Shown here: positions 47,750 to 59,098 of the stretch, piece after piece
How the letters are laid out: every line of letters begins with the position of its first letter
Position numbering within the stretch: the stretch's first letter is position 1
Assembly (NCBI GenBank): GCA_030340625.1
Contig: JAOPHQ010006261.1
Location: forward strand, 449,546-513,545
Source: Merluccius polli
Lineage: Eukaryota; Chordata; Actinopteri; Gadiformes; Merlucciidae
Direction: 5' to 3'
DNA length: 64,000 bases
Notes under the pieces: generated by a model
Databases searched by the model: none
What the model was told of the DNA's origin: nothing
Seen by the model: the letters and a program-made list of their open reading frames with translations, nothing else
Program-made: the position numbers and the translations under genes

Positions 47750-48007
47750 AAAGTATCAGCAATTGGACATTTTGTGCAATTAGGTTTTATTTTTTATTAT
47801 TTTTATTTTACCATTGTTGTGACTACTTGTATAGCCTACAATTTTTTTGTTTTGTTTTTGTTTCAGTTTGTTTTTGCACATTTAAAACTGTTCATTTAAA
47901 AGTGTTCAAAATAGCCTTTTGAGGCAGTGTTTTTCTGTTAGTGTTGGGCCGGCCAATAAAGCTCATTATCATACATAGTCACCATGTCTGTTGCACATTT
48001 GTATGTG

Positions 48008-48032
48008 ACCCCCCCCCCCCCCCCCCCCCCCG
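48008..48032. repeat. Poly-C tract near the hAT right end
   Basis: About 24 consecutive C just inside the right terminus. Length is likely variable between copies. Confidence 0.9.
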
Positions 48033-48083
48033 CTGAAGTGTCCTCTTTTTTGCAAACTCAAATCTGGTCACCCTACTTAAAAG

Positions 48084-48822
48084 ATAATTAATTGGACGTA
48101 CATCATACTGTAACTTTCATGTGTGGAGACCAGACCACTGGAGTACTTTGGAAACTTAACGATACACGGTACGAGTATTAACTATACGGTTAATTCAGAA
48201 GTGTCAGGATGCTATAGTAATGCTGGTGATGATATCATGCTTTTGTGTACATAAACAAATATATACTCATACACCTTCTCTTTCTTCTACTTTCATAGTC
48301 CACTCACAGCCATGGACCACTTGGCTATTAAAGACAACCGTATGAGTGATGGAAATCCTTGGAAATGCTTTAATTGTATTGATACATTCAAGGTTTTCTA
48401 GTTATTGGATTCTGAATGAAGTGCTTGAAACTGCTTGAAATTGTAATTGCATTACTTTCATGGTATATAGCTTGGTCAGTGACACAATTAGAAACATTTT
48501 TTCATCCTAATTTGTCTCCCTTATATAGAAGGCTCTCACTAAACATAATTATGGTAATTTATAGCAAAATAGCATCTGATTTGATGAAGTGAAATAATCA
48601 ATTTGTACACAAACACAAATACATTGCTGCATGTTTTAAAATCACATTCAAGCTATTTCCAAACATTGCATTTTTTAGCTTCTGACTGAAGTCAAATTTG
48701 TCTTCATTTAATCAGAAGCATGAAAATATACCTTGAAAATGCTTGGAAAGTGCTTCAATGTGCAGCATGATATAAACTGCGACACTGAAAAAATGCAAGT
48801 GCACACGTCATAGTTTAGCCAG
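48084..48822. other. Interior of the Harbinger-like element, no gene seen
   Basis: A+T-rich DNA between the hAT and the Myb-like exon. No transposase remnant was recognised. Confidence 0.4.
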
Positions 48823-49138
48823 TGTTGGGGAGCTAGCCGACGAGCCACTCAACCTCTCATCTGAATGTGTGTTCCTCACACCTGTGGAGGCTACAGAGGG
48901 TGAACCTTCAACCAGCACCAGCATTGCTCCACCCGATCCACCACAAGAGGTTTGTGGGCCAGAGCGTCGGAGACGGAAGAGGCATGCCGGTGATGAGGAT
49001 GCTTATCAAAAGCTCCTCAAAATGGAGACCGAGAGGGCAGTCAAACAAATTGAACTGGCCAATGAACAAATAAAGCTGACACAAAGAAACAGAACTGAAA
49101 ATAAAGCTGTTAGAAAACAGCTCACTTCAGACCTCTAA
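48823..49138 (+). pseudogene. C-terminal exon of a Myb/SANT-like transposon ORF
   Basis: A possible acceptor tttagccag precedes an open frame from 48823 to the stop at 49136-49138. It has an acidic, proline/threonine/serine-rich start (EATEGEP, APPDPPQE), a basic block (RRRRKRH) and a charged helical segment rich in E, K and Q (LKMETERAVKQIELANEQIK). This layout is what I recall for the C-terminal part of the Myb/SANT-type DNA-binding protein encoded beside the transposase in PIF/Harbinger elements. The SANT domain itself is absent. It is a remnant; the host-gene alternative is less likely given the surrounding TIRs. Confidence 0.5.
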
Positions 49139-49425
49139 GCTGGGTTAGGTCCTGTTTTAGTTAGTGGCCACATTATTTGAAATGTCTTTGTTTTGTTGGA
49201 ATTAAAGTTTGTTTGGAGCCTGCATTCCTGTTGTCTTTCTCTGGTGTTTTGGTACATGCAAGTTACAATGTTTGAAACTAGAATTTGAGAAATAGGTCTG
49301 TAATTGTTACTCTTATTTACAGCAGTTTCAGAAAGTGAGGTCAAATCTTTTACTGTTACTTGTTAAAAGTAAAACACTAACACTTTAGATTAAGTGTAAT
49401 GAACGTCTTGAGTAACAATATCTAG
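49139..49425. other. Short spacer inside the Harbinger-like element
   Basis: An AATTAAA-like signal follows the Myb-like exon near 49199-49205. Nothing else seen. Confidence 0.35.
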
Positions 49426-49712
49426 GGGGGTATTGCACAAAACTAGGATAAAGAAATCCAGGCTAATTGAGAAAGCGCGGCTTGAACTATTCTGCTCGGC
49501 GCATCCTGGCTTATTCGGTTGCACGATTGCCAAGCCAGGATAAATAGGCGCGGCTAAATTAAGTCGGATGAAGATAGCTGGGATAAGCGGCATACTTGAA
49601 TAGACCTCGCGATCGCTCACAGAATCACCGATCGGAACATGGATAAAAGTCGCGTTTCATACGTCACGGCCGCTGAACAGCTCCTTATTGGACACCCGAC
49701 CCAAGCCCGCGG

Positions 49713-50044
49713 GCGATATTACGAATCCCACTATGGCCACGCCAAGCACCCGCCCCACCCTGCTCCTGATTGGTTGAGCTGTGCTCTCGACTACGCCCCA
49801 CCCTGCTCCTGATTGGTTGAGCTGTGCTCTCGACTCTAAGATTGTTTACTGCGCCTGCTAACCCTAACCCTAACCCTAACTATATCTTCAACACTTGTAA
49901 ACTGAGCGGTCGGTGAGATTAAACAATCTTCTAGGTTGCTGGGCGCAGTAGAGATGACGTTTTAGAGTCGAGAGCACAGCTCAACCAATCAGGAGCAGGG
50001 TGGGGCGGTGCTTGGCGTGGCCATAGTGGGATTCGTAATATCGC
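49713..50044. mobile_element. Fold-back element with telomere-like core (unrelated family)
   Basis: The left arm starts gcgatattacgaatccc and includes gctcctgattggttgagctg. The right arm is its inverted copy ending gggattcgtaatatcgc. The left arm carries a tandem duplication of the cgccccaccctgctcctgat segment (copies near 49745 and 49793) that the right arm lacks. The centre holds (CCCTAA)n at 49858-49881. Non-coding. Confidence 0.8.
49858..49881. repeat. Telomere-like array (CCCTAA)n
   Basis: Three to four perfect CCCTAA units at the centre of the fold-back element. Confidence 0.9.
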
Positions 50045-51248
50045 AGCCCGCGGGACCCGACGGTACCCGACGGGACCCGAGGGGACCCGACGGGACCCGA
50101 GGGGACGGGTTCGGACAGATATTTAGAAATTATGCTCGGGTTCGGGTCGGCCTCGGTGACGTCTGCGCGATTTGAAATTAGAAATTTAAAACAGCTTATT
50201 ATGCATGGTAGCCAATGGGCCTGTTTCACATGTTGCAAAGGTTCGATTGTGTGATTAAAATACATTTTATAAATATGACATAAGCATGTTGTGTTCATCT
50301 GTTTGTTGACATTTCCAAATGCGCTGCAGTTGCGTAATAAAGGCGGACTTTCATAAACACAAACGTAAATGTGTCATAGTATGAAAAAATATAGACTTTA
50401 ACTGTGTTGGCCTGAGTAATAACACTTGAATCAATATAAAAATACTGTTGCAATTGCAAACAGCCAACAGATTTAAATGAAATGAGAAATCACTAGGATT
50501 AAGCTTAGCCTGGCTGTTAGCCTGGTCTGGAGCAGGCTAACTGCGGAGAATAAATCACCATGGTAACTTAGCCGGGATAAGTGTGAGCTGCTTTCATGCA
50601 ACCGACGAGGCTAAATTTAGCCAGGATAACCTAAATCCGTAAACATATCCCGGCTTAATCCCTTATCCTAGTTTTGTGCAATACCCCCTAGGAGAAGTGG
50701 AGCTGAGACTTAATCTAATTGAATCAATCGAAGTGAAATCCACCTCTGAGGTGGGATCCAAATGATCCTGAAATTTTGGTATCAAGTTGATCCAGATATC
50801 TGCCTTAACTTTTGAAATACCCAAATCCAGCCTTTTATCTGGATTCAATGGAGGATTGGATTACCTAAGCAGAATCCTGATCTTCAGGATCAAGATTATC
50901 TGGATCTGTGTTGAAATACCCAGTTTTCAGATCAGATCTAGATTTAATCCAATCCGACCAGGATAATCCTGTCAGACCACTTTTGAAATACTGGGCCCGG
51001 GGGACCTCATGTGATTTAGTAATTACCCCACCACGTCTGTGTTTCGTGCAGCGCATTCGCACAGGATAAGCCAAGTCTGTGTTTTAACTCGAATTTACTG
51101 ACATTATCCCCCGGATATAATGTTGACCAATGATATGATGATAAATAACAATATGTTCCATACCGCATGCTGCCATGCATGTAATCCATCTAATCATCTT
51201 TTGAGATTTTGCCCTTCTGATGGATTTGAGCCTGCTCTTTCTGTGAAT

Positions 51249-51884
51249 CTAAAGCCCTATTCGCACGGGACTAGTATTACCTGGGGACCTCTAGTAATTT
51301 GTAATAATTGCAGAGGTCGTCTGTGATCTTAATCCCGTGCAAATCTGCCATGTCCGTAATTTGTAAAGTAAAAATTCCACCGCAAATTACCTACCATATT
51401 TCACCAAACACAGATGTCATGTGATAATATTAGTCCTGTGCGAATCGGCATCTCTTTGATTTGGGGCTGTTTTTGTGTTTTCTGCGCCATTTTCTGCCTT
51501 TTTCCCGGTCGAGAATTATGGAGGCTGCGTTGGCAATTATAAATGAAGGTTTTGACAGCATTTCGGGTGCAAATTCAGGAGGCTCATCTTTGTACACAGC
51601 ATGGAGACCCATTCGCAGAAAGACAAGCTCAAATCCATCAGAAGAGCCAAATCTCGAAACATGATTAGATGGATCACATGCATGGCAGCACGCGGTAAGG
51701 AACATATTGTTATTTATCATCGGCCAACATCATATCCAGAGGATAATGTCAGTAAATTCGAGTTAAAACACAGACTTCGCTTATCCCGTGCGAATGCGCT
51801 GCACGAAACACAGATGTGGTGGGGTAATTACTAAATCACATGAGGTCCCCAGGTAATAGTAATCCTGTGCGAATAGGTCTTTAG
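51249..51884. mobile_element. TIR element (family D, copy 2)
   Basis: Ends of about 40 bp are inverted with a few mismatches (ctaaagccctattcgcac on the left; the right end, reversed, reads ctaaagacctattcgcac). A plus-strand frame of 48 codons begins MEAALAIINEGFDS at 51520 and could be a transposon-encoded first exon. I do not recognise it. No transposase motif seen. Confidence 0.7.
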
Positions 51885-52784
51885 TTACTGGGTTGTATAT
51901 GTTTTACTTTGCTTAAAGGTCCTGTAAACAACTTTTTTGCTTCAACGTATCAATATGAAGTAAAGTACAGTGTAGTGACTACAGAATGACACCATCAGCT
52001 TTTAGATTGGTTCCCTTAGCTTCCCTATAACCCTCGCTTTCACTATACAATTCTGTCTGCCACCAGGTACGATCTCCCGGGAAAAATGTCGGCTCCATTT
52101 ATGGCACAAAGAAAACGCATCAACCATTGCGTGTGCAACCAAACCAGGAGAGAGCACTTTTGTTTACCTGGTAGCTGTCGGTAGCTATCCCCATTAGCTG
52201 AGATTTCCAAACAAATGTGCGTCTTGTGTTGTTTGTGGTCGCTAGGCTCTGAGGAAACGGAAAGCGATCCGCCACTTGGAAACACTATGGTGGGAAAAGT
52301 TGTATACAGACCCATTAACTCACATGGTCGTTTCAACGGCACAGGTGACATTTAAGCTCCACGCAATGCCACCTTCCATGAACAGCAAAGTTTAGCAGTT
52401 GACATTTCTTATTTGTCTAATAGAATTGGGATTTATGCTCAGTACGCGATTGAGCTCATTAAAAAGTAATTATGCCACCTACCGCTCCTCGTAAAAAGTC
52501 AAATAGTATCACACGAAGAACGCCGTCTGCGATGTTGCCTAGACAACCGCAGGCGTCTACATGTTCACATTTTGTGTTTGTGTGTGAAGAGGTTGATTGA
52601 TAGTGAACTCGGTAACATCGTCAACGATGTGCTTCTACTGTACATGCCTGCTCAGTCAGTGAGGCAGCAGGTTATGCTGCCGAAGCAATTCCAGAGGAAT
52701 GAAAGCACCTCAGTGCTTCCTGACTCAACTGAATACATCTTGGTGCCTATAGTTAGACTGGGGACAGGATAGTGTGGGTGTGTT
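51885..52784. other. Spacer, no gene seen
   Basis: It begins with a ttaaaggtcctgt motif (about 51915) reminiscent of a TTAA-flanked MITE end. No matching far end was found. Confidence 0.4.
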
Positions 52785-52960
52785 GTGGCTGTATGGTGTC
52801 GGACTCTGAGCCAAAAGGTATAGGGTACAACTGCCTTGTCCGCAACCTACCTGTAGAGCAAGATGCCCTAACCCTTACATACTCATTAATGACGTGCATT
52901 GGAATTCACTATAAATCGCTTTGGATAACAGCATCTGCCAAATGACTAAATTGTAAATAG
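52785..52960 (+). repeat. tRNA-derived SINE, decayed
   Basis: The head region has ggtgtcggactctgagccaaaa followed by gagcaagatgccctaacc. It ends with the tail gctttggataacagcatctgccaaatgac, which matches the well-known 3' tail shared by many fish SINEs and their partner LINEs. The head is too diverged to show clean A and B boxes. Confidence 0.65.
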
Positions 52961-53281
52961 TACAATTCCATTGTATTTTGCCCATTATGTCCATGCACAT
53001 GTTGAAGGTGTCCATTTGTTGTATTGAATGGGTGAATACAATGAAATGCCTCATTTAACACACACATACACACCAGCCACCATGATCTCCGAAAGGCAGT
53101 AAAGCTCTGATAGTCCTAGTAGAGCTAACTAACAGCTAGGGACTCAGCTAACCATAGACATTTTATCTGGAGCCAGGAGCAGCAGGCAGGCAGACAGACA
53201 GTCGGCATGTTGGTGGTCTATCTCCGGACCAAAAACATCAAATGTCCATTTTATTTTTAATTGAGAAAATGTACTGTTTTT

Positions 53282-53316
<35 letters not shown>

Positions 53317-54066
53317 CGATCACTTAAATATCAAGTCGAGCCTGTACACTGAAGGCAATTTAGTCATTAAAAGATAACAAGGACACTAAAGTGGTATCAA
53401 GATAGATGCTGCAGAGAGAGAGAGAGAGAGATGGGTCATAAAGGAGGCAGGTGATGGAGAGTGAGAGGGACAATCGAGAGAGGCTTCACCTTCAAGCATT
53501 GGTTTAAACAACCAATGCTTGTTTAAACAAAGAGACAGGAGGGGGGGGGGGGGGGAGAGAGGACAGATATTAGCAGGTATCATCAGGATCTCATTATGGG
53601 CTAGCAGAAGGGAGGAGTAATATTAATCAGAGTTTGGTTAAATATTACATCTCTCAGATTATAATATGGGCTACAGGGGATGTATGAGTGATGGGCCATG
53701 GATTCTGATACACACTCGCCTGTGTACTGTATGGTGGTAGTAATATGGTTCATCCACTGATTCAGTTTTGCAAATACAGCTGTGTCCCCTGGATATTGGC
53801 TTTGTTCACTCCAAAATAAGGATCCTTCCACCCCATTCCTTCATTGAAGGTGTCAATCTGATCCAGTGAGACATTTCTGTTAGCTGCATAATACGCAGGA
53901 GGAGATGCTAGATGACTCACACACTATGGGCTTGGTTCAAAGCAAACGCAGTAGGCCTATTAAAAGGTGTGTGTGCGTGTGTGTATGCTTGCACGTGTGA
54001 GGTGGGTGGGTGATTGTGAACACGTATGATCCTGTATCTGTGTCTAACCTACCCCTGCAACAGACC

Positions 54067-54069
<3 letters not shown>
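52961..54069. other. Spacer with simple repeats
   Basis: (TA)n at 53287-53316, (GA)n near 53414-53431 and a G-run near 53541-53556. No gene seen. Confidence 0.45.
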
Positions 54070-54108
<39 letters not shown>

Positions 54109-54121
54109 ATGTGTGTGTGTG
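54070..54121. repeat. (GT)n microsatellite
   Basis: GT run with one CA interruption. Confidence 0.95.
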
Positions 54122-54931
54122 TAACTTGTTGTGACACCTCTGACATCGCTGACGAATGAGCAAGCTGCATGAACCACTTGAGCACAAACAGGTTTGTGTG
54201 TGTGTGTGTGTGCGCACGGGTTGTGTGGAGATAGAGAGATGGATGATGGATAACCCTTACATAAATATCATATAATTGTTTTACCTTACCCAACATCAAT
54301 CTTACCTATTGATTCATGCAGGCTAAAGTGTTGGATCCACATTCATCAATGTACATTTTCAATTGATCCATGTTGTTTTTAAGAAGTAAGTAAACATGTC
54401 CCGCCCAACCGCTACACTAGTGGAGGTGTTTGCTGTTTCAGAGGATGCACTACACCACTGCAGATACTTTATTAGGATTATCAAACGCACCAGGATACAA
54501 ATAATTAGCATTCATTACATGGGACTTATGACTACGTCAGATGGTCTCCCAGAACCTGTGGTATCTGTAGAGGCTATGAAAAAGGAGCCGTTCCATTCTG
54601 CTGTTGCTAAGCAGCGACATGAAGAAAGCAAATAGCTTGGATTTGTTTTGAGAGCAATGTATTATGTAGTTGGTGGGGCTCCTCCTGGTCTTGTGGTTTA
54701 AATATGGAAGTACTCCAACTTAAATGGATATATTTTATTAAGACATGATTGATTGCGTGTGGAAGGCTTCTTGAGCCCATGTTTCTCTCAGACCCAATCA
54801 GCATGGGACCCTCACTATGGACGGTCAAAGCAGCATGGCGTCCACAGGAAGCCATACGGGAGAAAAGTCTCTGTCCACATCCATGGACATGTTTACAGTG
54901 TAAACATGTGTAAACTTGCGCGTTCTTTGGA
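54122..54931. other. Spacer, no gene seen
   Basis: Short open frames only. Confidence 0.4.
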
Positions 54932-54933
54932 CT

Positions 54934-55021
<88 letters not shown>
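54932..55021. repeat. Compound (GT)n(GA)n microsatellite
   Basis: About 25 bp of GT followed by over 60 bp of GA. Confidence 0.95.
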
Positions 55022-55025
<4 letters not shown>

Positions 55026-57479
55026 AAATGCACATTACTATTTTACTAATCCACACACTTGCTCTCTCTCACACACACACAGCTACCTATAGCAATAATC
55101 CCCTGTGATTGCCTTCTAGCACAACTAGCACCCCCTGCGCCAGACACACGCACACATTCATAAGTGTTGCTCACTCTGCCGTTTTACCTGAAGGATTAAT
55201 CTCTCTGGTGGATAGTTTCCTTAACTGGATTACTGGGACTGGACCTGTCAGCACTACTAGAGTCACCGCTAGGGTTGCTTCTGGACCGGGAATAAAAACA
55301 TAGAGGGCATATGTTGCATATGGCGATACCGACAGGGTACAATATAGTCACTGCCATGTGTGGGTCATTTAATGACGGCAGGAGTTTCCTACATCTCTGT
55401 GACCTTGTAGTCCCTCCTTGAGCGGTCATACAAATGTGCATAATCCTAGTCTTGCTTCAAACTGGTTCATCTTGAAATAAGGCGGGACGCAATAGTCCAT
55501 ATTTTATAAATACCAAATATTTACAAATAGTGCCGTAATTATTCAAGTAGTTGTTGACCAATTCGAGGCAAAGGTGTATTGGGGCATGTGGGAAAGGTTT
55601 GACTATTTCAACTGAGCACCTTGGGCACACTGGCGATAGAAGTCCGGTCAAAAAACCTGCCATTTTGTCTGTGCGAACACACTACAGTAGAACAAACACA
55701 CTTGTTTTCAGTATATCGGGACCGTTGGTCAAATCTAGTGTTGAGAAAATGTACGAAAATGAAAGCGCAGGTAATTCCCTAGGCAACAGTGTGAGACAAA
55801 ACAGCTAAATGTATGACATTTCATTACAAAACCCATCTGCTTCTCACTCCAAATCTGTGGAGTCATGAAAATGTTATGGTGATTTGGACTTTTACAGGTT
55901 GTTTTTTTGTTGTTGCATGAAATCTTTTGGTAACAACTAGGGGTGTGAAACATTATAACCCTCCTTATACTCCTACATATTATTTCAATGTTATGTCGAT
56001 TAATGACAAATTAGTATAAGTAAAGGGTTTTTTATATTACACAAGTAAAAAAGCTGAATGGATGAGCTGACAGCACTACACTTTTACTCAAACACTAGGG
56101 CAGTTCATGCTCATCGCACACCTGAAATGATATTTCTGTAACTGTTAATAGGTCAACAGCTGCTAGGCGAGATCACAGACAGGATGTGTTGTCAGGATAA
56201 AACATGTCATGGTATAAAAATCACTCATTGGTCGATGGTTGAGTGTGAGTCCTCCACACCAATCAGCTAAATGCCAATATACGCAAAGCTATGCTCCTGT
56301 TGAGTATAAAGTATATTTTTTTACCGCTAGTTGACCCAATATCCTCTTTCCAAGTGAGAGGCTGTGTTTGGAACCGCATATTTAACGTACTGCATACTAC
56401 ATACTCAATGAGTACTGCATTCTGCCCACTAAATGAACGATTAAGTATTACCAGCAGACCGTTCACACTGAAGTATACAGCCACGTATCCCAGAATGCAT
56501 TTCACACCAACCAATGATAGCAGCGATAGCAGATATTTGAAAGCAGGCTGAAAGCTGTATTTTGACTGCTTATATGTCACTTTATTGAGTTTTAATATTG
56601 TTTCGGTCACCCTGTAGATTTCCAATGTGTGGTCAGTTTATCTAGATGACGCCTGTTTGGAAATTGGCTCCAACGTTTTTGGAGATGTGAGGTGACGTCT
56701 GAAGAGACGCAATGCATTGTGGGGCAGTTGAGTATGTCCAGTAAGCTCACGCCGCATACCCAGAAATTCTTGCTAATCTAGTATACATCCGGGCATTTCT
56801 CGCGTCCACAAAATCCACATAGTATGCCATATGAACGCACTACATACTCAATTTGACATCATACCTAGTATGACTACTATGTTAATATGCGATTATGTGT
56901 GGACTGACACTTTTCCACCGGCGTTGACAGTTTTTATCTTAATTGCTATGCGTCTCAATGGTGTCTATTGTACCAATGTATCAGTCAATAGACCTGTTGT
57001 GTGTGTGTGTGTGTGTGCACGTGCAGGAGTTGGGGTGGTGAAAACAGAGAGCTTTCATATAAATATTATAATAGACCCTATTTCCGTTACTACTACGAAT
57101 GTTAAAGGCACCAAAGGTAATGGTTTATCTGACATTTGCTACAACCTGAATCAGATCTATTATGACTGATTGCCTTGAGGAAAAACGGTGTGCCATGAAA
57201 TGTCTTACTGTAATACATGTAATACACAATCCTGACATAGGTTACTAATATCGTCATCATCTTGCTGCCGCAACCAAGATACGATTCACCAAGCTGTGGC
57301 AGTGTCGGTCATTAGCCCGGTAGGTCCTTAGTTTCATGTTGTGTGGGCCAGTAACATCAATGTAATGGAGTGGTCTTCGTCCTCTATTAGGGCATGGAAG
57401 ACTCAAACATATAACATCTACAGCTTTTGGCTCAAGTGCAGTGTTGTCTTCTCACACTGATGTTACTAGTCTGGTCCAA
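55022..57479. other. Spacer with a MITE-like stretch
   Basis: The core actacatactcaat occurs at about 56392-56405 and again at about 56840-56853, with related cgcactacatac motifs. This suggests a decayed MITE of roughly 500 bp, but its ends could not be set. No gene seen. Confidence 0.35.
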
Positions 57480-57790
57480 TCTTTCAATACACATTGCTTC
57501 GCCGTTTTGGATAAAGTGGCTCCCAGTAAAATGAGACTTGTTCCCTCCATCAATTCATCCCCCTAGTTAAATGACACCATCCATTTTTTCCGGTGTAAAT
57601 GTCGAAGGGTAGAGCGACTGTGGAAATCCACCAAGCTCCATGTTCACCGTCTCTATTACAAAGACCTTATAATTGAGTTTAACAACATGGTTAAGGATGC
57701 AAGGGCTTCTTACTTTGCCAACCTAATTTCCTTCAGTAAATGCAACCCTGAAGTCCTGTTTGACACCAGCAGCAAGGGTTGTTAACAAGT
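57480..57790 (+). pseudogene. Non-LTR LINE ORF2 fragment (region between endonuclease and RT)
   Basis: Plus-strand reading shows FAVLDKVAPSK, then CRRVERLWKSTKLHVHRLYYK, KDLIIEFNNMVKDARASYF and ANLISFSKCNPEVLFD. This is the conserved linker between endonuclease and RT in CR1/L2/Rex-like LINEs. It has an in-frame break near 57562 and no RT motifs follow. It is an old truncated copy. Confidence 0.7.
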
Positions 57791-58200
57791 CTTGCACATC
57801 ACACAGTTGATCAACTATGAGGGTGAAATTGTCTACATTGTCAAGATCAGTAAGATGCAGGCTTTGCTGATGTCTTGATCGCTTCTGCTTGATGGAGAGG
57901 CCTTTGTCTTGGATGGAGTCAAGACTTTGCCTAAGGATGTACTGTATTCTCATTGTAGAAGTCCAACAAATGTTTGCAAAAGAGTTGGCTCTTCCAGTCC
58001 CAAACCGGAAAAAAACAGAAACCTTTCACAAGGTTGCTGCCCAACTGGTCCAGGTCCGCATGTCGAAACCTAGATGCATCGGCCATATCTGGGCTCCCCG
58101 TTGCCAGAATACAATTGGCCAGGTTAACGGTGACTATCAGGCCTTTTCCTCTTCGAACAACGCCATGCCTTAGCTGAATACAAACGTATGTAAAATACAA
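57723..58200 (-). other. Two overlapping minus-strand open frames, unrecognised
   Basis: Frames 57931-58200 and 57723-57953 have mixed, protein-like composition (VTVNLANCILATGSPDM, ADLDQLGSNLVKGF, SLHLTDLDNVDNFTLIVDQL) and lie in different frames with a short overlap. Together they could be a decayed coding sequence read opposite to the LINE fragment. I do not recognise a family, and the 3' part overlaps the LINE. Confidence 0.3.
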
Positions 58201-58270
58201 ACTAAACTAAAAATGTAATTAAAAATGTCCAATGGATTTTTGCCTCGATTTATGTTCTGGCCCTCCAACC

Positions 58271-59098
58271 TTAAAGGTCTCATTTAACCTTTTTTTCGTT
58301 AATTTTGCAGTGGTCTCTAGTATTAATGAATGCCCTGTGAGCCGGTTTTGGTGAAAAAAAATGCTCTGGCTGTTCTAGTTTGGAGGAGGTGGTGGGCGGG
58401 GAAGAACGAGAGGTTTTCGGCTCTTACTCATGAATATTCATGACATTTAAATTACTTGCCTCTGATTGGCTAACAGCACTGTCCGTCACAGTGATGTTAG
58501 GCAATCAGAGGCGAGTGATCCCTCTAATGCGTTATCAACCATAGACATGTTATACATATGTTACTATATACATCCATTAGATACATTCATGATATAAGAT
58601 GTCTACGTTATCAACACGACAAATCACCATGACGACACAACAACAATATACGTTCTTCCGGGTGGCAAAAGACGAAGCGTTCTCCGATGGCAGAACTAGT
58701 AAACAAAGCGACGTACTTTTTTTTAATGAAACCGAGAGATACAGCATTATCTTTAGTATCATTTAGTATCATTATCTTTAGTATCATTAACGGAAGTATC
58801 TTGACGCCTATTGTTTACAAACATTCTGAAATGCCGTATACTGTTTTCCTGAGGGCGGTCTCAAGCCAAGGTAGGCGAGGTCATGAATATTCATACACAT
58901 TCATACGTCAGACTGTTGGGCTTTTTCTCACTTCCTCGTTTCTGACTTCCTCGTCCGTCTATGTTCTTACATTACTAATGCATGCAATGGGGGTAGAAGA
59001 ACGTTTTCCACGTGCAGCATGCATATGTATCTAGGAGTGACCTATCATATTCCAAAAGGAGCAAGTAAAAACAGTTTACCGGTGAAGGAGACCTTTAA
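58271..59098. mobile_element. MITE with TTAA flanks
   Basis: TTAAAGGTCTC (58271-58281) and GAGACCTTTAA (59088-59098) are perfect inverted ends that include TTAA, the target of piggyBac-type and Kolobok elements. The similarity extends a few bases inward with mismatches. The interior has repeated tcatgaatattcat motifs (58427-58442, about 58880-58895). No transposase. Confidence 0.65.

Larger units (their letters stand above)
45518..48075 (+). mobile_element. Complete hAT transposon
   Basis: This 2,558-bp element has perfect 13-bp TIRs (TAGGGTGACCAGA at 45518-45530 and its complement at 48063-48075) and a perfect 8-bp target duplication CTTAAAAG (45510-45517, 48076-48083). Subterminal copies of gtcctcttttt occur near both ends (45531-45570, 48038-48050). 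It carries a single intron-less transposase gene and a polyadenylation signal (AATAAA, 47955-47960). A poly-C tract of about 25 bp (48008-48032) lies near the right end. It appears young. Confidence 0.95.
49426..50688. mobile_element. TIR element with 3-bp TAG duplication
   Basis: The ends GGGGGTATTGCACAAAACTA (49426) and its reverse complement (to 50688) are inverted over about 26 bp. TAG flanks both sides (49423-49425, 50689-50691), fitting the 3-bp duplications of PIF/Harbinger elements. Subterminal copies of ccaggata lie on both arms. It is non-coding and contains the palindromic element at 49713-50044. Confidence 0.75.
45021..50998 (+). mobile_element. PIF/Harbinger-like TIR element, heavily interrupted
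   Basis: The 18-bp ends gggcccagtatttcaaaa (45021-45038) and ttttgaaatactgggccc (50981-50998) are perfect inverted repeats. Subterminal aggataatcc motifs occur at both ends. It retains a short first exon (45218-45273) and a C-terminal exon of a Myb/SANT-like ORF (48823-49138). A hAT (45518-48075) and a 3-bp-duplication TIR element (49426-50688) are inserted in it. No transposase remains. The flanking G-run hides the target duplication. Confidence 0.65.
44985..51248. mobile_element. Truncated TIR element (family D, copy 1), interrupted by a Harbinger-like insertion
   Basis: The terminus ccctattcgcatgggattag followed by tattacctggg (44985-45020) resumes at about 50999 with gggacctcatgtgatttag. 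The pieces together match the reverse complement of the right half of copy 2 (51249-51884). The 45021-50998 element interrupts it. Copy 1 ends where copy 2 begins, so the two lie in opposite orientation back to back. Confidence 0.6.

Noticed and set aside
51915..52360. TTAA-flanked MITE beginning ttaaaggtcctgt
   Set aside because: The candidate far end (acaggtgacatttaag) matches poorly and the flank is not a clean TTAA.
55938..56000. hAT left end (taggggtgtgaaacattat)
   Set aside because: Only a short terminus-like string is present. No subterminal repeats, right end or 8-bp duplication could be found.
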